This document shows, piece after piece, positions 19,159-23,487 of a stretch of DNA of 23,487 bases. The notes below the pieces were generated by a model that worked only from the letters and a program-made list of their open reading frames with translations, searched no databases and was not told where the DNA came from. This DNA comes from Dissophora ornata. Its lineage: Eukaryota > Mortierellomycota > Mortierellomycetes > Mortierellales > Mortierellaceae. The first letter of the stretch is position 1; each line of letters begins with the position of its first letter. The stretch spans positions 1 through 23,487 of the forward strand of contig MU617099.1 of assembly GCA_025201705.1 (NCBI GenBank), in the 5' to 3' direction. A program made the position numbers and the translations under genes.

Positions 19159-20568
19159 TCTAGACCCAGACCTCGTTGAAGATCGCAGATATAAATAAGT
19201 CTCGTGAGACACGTAAGAAAAAGCACACAGCAGAGGAAATATCATCCTAGCGGCGGGATTATGGCGGTAGACGGTAGTGCAATGCGGGTAACAATTGGAA
19301 CCTTTCCCAAAAAAGCCCAAGTGGCCCTGCGTCATTGGATTGGGAAGACCACACAAAAGGCTGTCGATCGGATCTAGCATGTGTGAATGTGTGCCAGAAA
19401 GGTTTGCCCATGCTTTGCTAAAACTCTCCTTTTGTTTGTCCCTGTTTTGCATTGGAAACAAAACTGTTCCATTTACTTTGGCTGGTTGTCGCAGGTTTAT
19501 GTAATACCTCAGAGGACTCAAGCCATAGCGCTCATTGTTTCCCCTCGCCCTTTCGTCTGGTATGGTGTGCATTTTTGGGCTGGGCATAGCATACCGCTTG
19601 GTTTCCCTCTCGCTGGTACACCGTGCCGTGCCTCCCTGCCGAGCCCTGCCTTGTCCGTCGACTTTTTGGTCGTCTGCTGCTTGCAAACATTCAGTTTTTC
19701 TCTCGTCTTCCACCTTTCCCCTCATACTTCACAGAGCACCTGTGCTCCCACCACATCAACTCCACGCATTCTCATTCTCCCTCCTTCTGTCCATCACTCT
19801 TTGCTCATATTCATATCTTCCTCGTTCTTATTTTGTCTATACGTCTGTCTTCCACTCCTGCTGAATTGGCACATTGTCATACATCTCGATTTCTTTCTCA
19901 GGGCTGTGTCACTGTACCTCCTTCAATAACATAAGGTAGGGACTGTGAAGAAAGCCAGCGTGAGCAACAGCTCTTTCCTTCGGGTTGCTGGCCTCATTCC
20001 ATTCAAAAATGCATTTGCCAAGGCAATGGGCTGGTTAGGCGGGAGGACAAAAAAAAACGGAAGGGTGGGAAGGACGCATTGCATGTGTGCATGATGCGAA
20101 CAAACAAAGCACGGATACGAAGATATCAATAGCGTGCTGTACGTTTTGTTCATTCTTCTCTCCCGCAGGTCTGGTTGGACTGGAGTGGGCCTTGACACAG
20201 TGCTGTGTGTGCAGACATGCAACCTCGGAAAGGTCGAGGGTGTGTGTGCAGATAAGTGAGAGCATTACACAACGGAAGCAAGGGCACACAGGCAGCACCA
20301 CCCCCTCAGGAACACAAAGGCGGAAAAAAAAGGTGGGGGCTCTCAACTGCGCGCAACGCTTTGTTCATTCATTTCCTTCCATCAGAGAGGGGTTTCTGAG
20401 TGAGGGAACCAGGGCCGGTAGAATGGTATGTTGCAGGTTAGGGTTGCTCCATCGGAATGTCCATCATCTCGGCAAAACGTGAGGATCGATTCTTTTCCAC
20501 ATCTATTTTTTGCTTTGTGTGTGTATTTTTTTTTGGCGTTCGGTCATATGGCTTCTTCATCTCCGAGC

Positions 20569-20588
20569 AAAAAAAAAAAAAAAAAAAA
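20569..20588 (+). repeat. Poly(A) run of 20
   Basis: An uninterrupted run of 20 A within non-coding sequence. A T run (20525-20534) lies about 35 bases before it, so the two could pair in RNA. Confidence 0.9.
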
Positions 20589-21383
20589 GGGGAGAGAACG
20601 AATTCGAGGTGCTCTTTGCTCTTTGGGCACGGCACACATGAACAGCTGCCGTTGAGGAAAGACTATGCGACGGAACAAATGCTCCCTGTATCACGGGTGC
20701 AGCCAGCTTGAATTTAAACGTGTTTCATTCTTGACGCCCCAGATGCCCGATGCGTGTACGCTCTGTCTGTTCTCCAACAGCAACTCGCGAACACACACAC
20801 CCCCTGTGCCTGTTTATTACTGCCAGCAGTTGCGGATCATCTGAACTCCGTCTGGTGTCTGCAGCCCGCTCTCCCGCTCTGCCAAGCACTCGAGAGTCTT
20901 TCCTCTCCTTATCTCCACATCTGTGAATCTATTCCTGCTCCTGTGTGCCTGCGAGTCTGTGTCAAAAGGAGTGCAAAAGATCGGAGGAAAGGGGAAATGC
21001 AAAAAGGGGAAGGCGTACAAAATCAAAGTCATCTTGGCTCAAGACACGCCGTCATTCGACAGCAACATTGGTCGTTTGGAAGCGATAGTCAGTGCCATGG
21101 TGTCATCCTCTATCTTATTTCTTCTGAATTTTGGCCCTGTGGAGCATTGCGCGTGGGTTGGCAGCGAAGGCGGCGAGCGCCGTATCCATTGACGACGCCC
21201 GTATGCTACATGTACCAGGCTCATTTGCGCGTTTTCTGTTGGTGATGTGCGTGTTTCATCGTTCATTCTGACCATGCTGCCCGCGGCATCCCCCCTGGAG
21301 ACAGGCGCATCAAATAATTCGAGGACAATGCTTCATGCGACAACACCCTTGTGTTTGTCGATGCCGTGCGATGCTTGCTGACC

Positions 21384-21411
21384 CTTTTTTTTATTTTTTT
21401 ATTTTTTTTTT
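21384..21411 (+). promoter_or_regulatory. Poly(dT) tract upstream of TATA box
   Basis: A 28-base tract, almost all T with two A interruptions, about 90 bases upstream of the first TATATAAA. Poly(dA:dT) tracts are known to exclude nucleosomes at fungal promoters; the role here is inferred. Confidence 0.45.
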
Positions 21412-21497
21412 CCATCGCTTGGTCTTTTATCTCCCATCTCCATCATCTAGACCGGGCAAGCAGCGGCAAGCAGCAAACGGGAGTGACCAACAAAAAC

Positions 21498-21505
21498 TAT
21501 ATAAA
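21498..21505 (+). promoter_or_regulatory. TATA box (distal) of the last gene
   Basis: TATATAAA, followed by a pyrimidine-rich leader of about 500 bases before the start codon at 22012. Confidence 0.5.
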
Positions 21506-21756
21506 CCGCTTGCGCAACTGTCGCTTGTGTTTACTTTTCGTCCTTCTCCCCTTTGTAAATTCATTTTCCGGACCTGCGATCTCGCCGGTCGTACCTTTTC
21601 GCTTTTGTTCGCTCTTTAACCTTGACACTGTAAATACTTCTTTTCCTCGTTTACATCGCCCTCGCATCCGCCGTTTCTTATTGATTCGCTCTCATATTGT
21701 TCATTCCGTACACTCATTACACTCTCCTCTTTGTACACATACACAACCGCTGATAC

Positions 21757-21789
21757 ATGCTGTCCGCTCAGGTATATAAAAAAGAGTGA
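21757..21789 (+). CDS. Possible upstream ORF of 10 codons in the leader of the last gene
   Basis: An ATG in an otherwise ATG-poor leader opens a ten-codon frame (MLSAQVYKKE) ending in TGA, about 220 bases before the main start codon. It would be in the mRNA only if transcription starts from the distal TATA box (21498) and not from the proximal one (21773). It may be a regulatory uORF; there is no evidence that it is translated. Confidence 0.3.
   Translation: MLSAQVYKKE
21773..21780 (+). promoter_or_regulatory. TATA box (proximal) of the last gene
   Basis: A second TATATAAA, followed by AAAGAG and pyrimidine-rich sequence, about 230 bases before the start codon. The preceding CAG also makes CAG/GTATAT look like a splice donor, so a leader intron is an alternative reading. 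Confidence 0.45.
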
Positions 21790-22011
21790 TACTGGCGAAC
21801 AACTCGTCTTTTTTCCCCTTCCTCAGCATCGCCACCTTATTTTTTTTCCCTTCGTTGTCACGCATACTTACTCTCTTTTCACGCACAAACAACCTTCGAT
21901 TTGTTTGCACTTGCCCTCTCTATAAGATCCGTTCAAGAAAAGAAGACTCCCCCCTACAACATCCCCTTTCTCGAATTGCACTCTTTATCATCAACTCGCT
22001 CCAATCCAACC

Positions 22012-22248
22012 ATGACGCTCTTTCACAGTCTGCCGAGAATTACGACGCAGCTTGGGTATAACTCAAGCAATGCATATCGCTCTCAGCCATACTCATCTTC
22101 ATCCCCATCATCGGCACGATCAACAGGATTGAACGTACCCTACTATTCCGCTTCAACGGCATCACCATCCTCGGCAACGCTGCCGTTCTCATCTCCCACT
22201 TCACGAGTCCCTACGACGCCCATGAGTTCCAAGAAGGTCAAAGAGGAG
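22012..22248 (+). CDS. First exon of an unrecognised Ser-rich protein (partial)
   Basis: The frame opens at an ATG in good context (CCAACC before it) after a long pyrimidine-rich leader. It runs for 79 codons to a consensus donor GTATGT at 22249, in phase 0. The peptide is rich in Ser, Pro, Thr and Tyr and ends in a charged SSKKVKEE, typical of a disordered N-terminus such as those of regulators or kinases. No domain is visible, so no function is given. I could not find a convincing second exon in the remaining 1.2 kb, so either the intron is very long for this window or the gene is read differently. The TATA boxes and the uORF upstream fit a regulated gene. Confidence 0.55.
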
Positions 22249-23487
22249 GTATGTTACTTCCTTTATCGTACAACTCCCCTGCAAAGAAACAGCACAGCTC
22301 ATGTGTTCGTGCGCTTGATGATCTTCAAGGTCGCAAAAACGAAGGTCGGGTAAAAAGAGGGGGGGGAGAAGGTGGAGTCAGCCAAGGATGTGGTTCGTTC
22401 ACGTCCATCATTCCCACAAACACACATGCATGCACACGCACCTTCAGTGGTCAGTCGACCTGAAAATCTCGCGCTTGATTTTTTCTGTTCTTGGAGACAT
22501 GTCATGTTACGTGTTTTTGTGGCGTGTGAGAGTCCAAAAAAAACCGATTGCCCACACCCGGACGGAAGGTGCCTTGCAAAAAGGAGACGAGAGGAACACC
22601 TTCGCGATCTCACCTTGTCCCTATACTCCTTTCGACTGCACATTTGATTGCCCAAACTTTGTATTGTTTAACATACCCTGTTTGCTAATCATCTGGTGAA
22701 AGAGTTCACTACCGTCTGTTGACCGTTGATGAACATCCGTGCGGGAAGGTCAGCGGCAGGCGGAAGAAGATGTACTCCATTGATTGATTCGCGCAACTGG
22801 ACAAATAAGCATCGGTACTAAAGATGGAATGGCGGTCCCCCTTCCCCTTGGTTTTGCAGCAAACGATATTGCTTACCAAGGAAAAAATATATCGCAATCA
22901 AAATTATCAAACCGCATTTTTTTGCGATGCTGCACCTTGCATGCCTTTTTTTGCTTTCCCCTTTCCCGTTGGCTTTCAATATTATCGTGCCATTCAGATC
23001 TCGGCGGCATTCCATTTCAACATCACGGAGTTGACATGACAATGGGTAAAAAAACAAGGAAACGGAGTAACGTAACACACTTTTTCTCGCATGTGGGTGG
23101 TCCCTTTTTCTTGAAATGGATTATGATTATTCATGGTGCCCCTAATCCTCCAATCGACTCCAGTCCCTTCCTCCCTCCCCATCAATCCATCATCTATGAC
23201 ATATCCTGTATCCGCGTGCCGAGTGTACGACAAACACACACACACACGCAGTCATAACTCTGCCATTTCTCAACTATTCATTTTATTACATTGATACAAT
23301 TCCCCGCACCATGCCAAGGTCACTTGACGTTCAGCGCTTTTATTGATCTTGATGGCTCAACCCCAACATCAAAAGTAAAAAAAAAAAAAAAAAAAGTAAA
23401 AGTTTTCTGTCATTCGGATCAAGTTGTGCTTATCCTCGGGATCCTATATATTTTTTTGAAAAATGGAAATATCCATAGTTAAGTAAA
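22249..23487 (+). other. Sequence after the last exon: probable long intron or non-coding DNA
   Basis: 1.24 kb following the donor at 22249. It has many A/T homopolymers, a CA repeat near 23235-23248 and a 19-base A run (23377-23395). Open frames (the longest about 157 codons) look random. No tract gives a good in-phase acceptor followed by protein-like sequence. Confidence 0.45.
23377..23395 (+). repeat. Poly(A) run of 19
   Basis: An uninterrupted run of 19 A flanked on both sides by GT, near the right edge of the window in non-coding sequence. Confidence 0.9.

Larger units (their letters stand above)
19159..22011. other. Long non-coding region and upstream region of the last gene
   Basis: About 2.85 kb without a credible gene. 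The left half has mixed, TG-rich and purine-rich stretches; a 20-base A run lies at 20569-20588. The right half looks like a large promoter and leader: T-tracts at 21384-21411, TATATAAA at 21498-21505 and again at 21773-21780, then a strongly pyrimidine-rich, ATG-poor leader to the start codon at 22012. Open frames of 60-180 codons on both strands are low-complexity or random, with no recognisable domain. No tRNA or small nuclear RNA motif was found by eye. Confidence 0.5.

Noticed and set aside
18658..19725. 355-codon minus-strand frame, the longest in this part
   Set aside because: It is largely antisense to the HAD gene and the rest is low-quality sequence; the HAD frame has all four catalytic motifs.
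19387..19929. 180-codon plus-strand frame downstream of the HAD gene
   Set aside because: Low-complexity Ser/Leu/Phe/His from pyrimidine-rich DNA with two overlapping rivals in other frames; no domain.
22388..22699. Possible second exon after the Ser-rich exon (in-phase AG near 22379-22380)
   Set aside because: The frame is open for about 100 codons, but the peptide (His/Cys/Trp-rich, mixed) does not look protein-like and the polypyrimidine tract is poor.

Overview
This window looks like nuclear DNA of a filamentous fungus. My guess is an early-diverging lineage such as Mortierellomycotina/Mucoromycota, from the protein flavour and intron style; the sequence alone does not prove it. It is a eukaryotic gene neighbourhood. 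There are no operons, phage, insertion sequences, CRISPR arrays or rRNA genes, and I could not support any tRNA. Spliced models join 27 introns. All but one are GT-AG, and most are 75-137 bp. The reading frame is kept across every junction, and the joined proteins match well-known families.

Layout from left to right: (1) TFIIF beta subunit, minus, 39-1473, 4 exons. (2) Ribosomal protein eL32, plus, 2370-3149, 2 exons with an unusually long intron. (3) A DIS3-like exosome ribonuclease, minus, 3257-7471, 10 exons, tail to tail with eL32. (4) A CTR-family copper transporter, plus, 7743-8407, divergent from the nuclease gene. (5) The NatA auxiliary subunit NAA15, minus, 9225-12577, 9 exons. (6) An L-threonine aldolase with a roughly 230-residue C-terminal extension, minus, 12984-14936, 3 exons. 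(7) A mitochondrial-type thioredoxin, plus, 17529-18240, whose first intron appears to be GC-AG. (8) An intronless HAD-family hydrolase resembling bacterial YihX-type proteins, plus, 18532-19158. (9) The first exon of an unrecognised Ser-rich protein, plus, 22012-22248, continuing beyond what I can trace.

Long non-coding stretches lie at 1474-2369, 8408-9224, 14937-17528, 19159-22011 and 22249-23487. They are rich in homopolymer tracts, pyrimidine-rich leaders, a few TATA boxes and some short palindromes, but show no credible coding exons.

The genes are unrelated housekeeping functions: transcription, translation, RNA decay, N-terminal acetylation, amino-acid metabolism, copper uptake and redox. 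I see no coherent gene cluster and no clear undescribed system. The items most worth a second look are the DIS3L1-type rather than DIS3-type nuclease in a fungus, the extended threonine aldolase, the possibly transferred HAD gene, and the GC-AG intron in the thioredoxin presequence.
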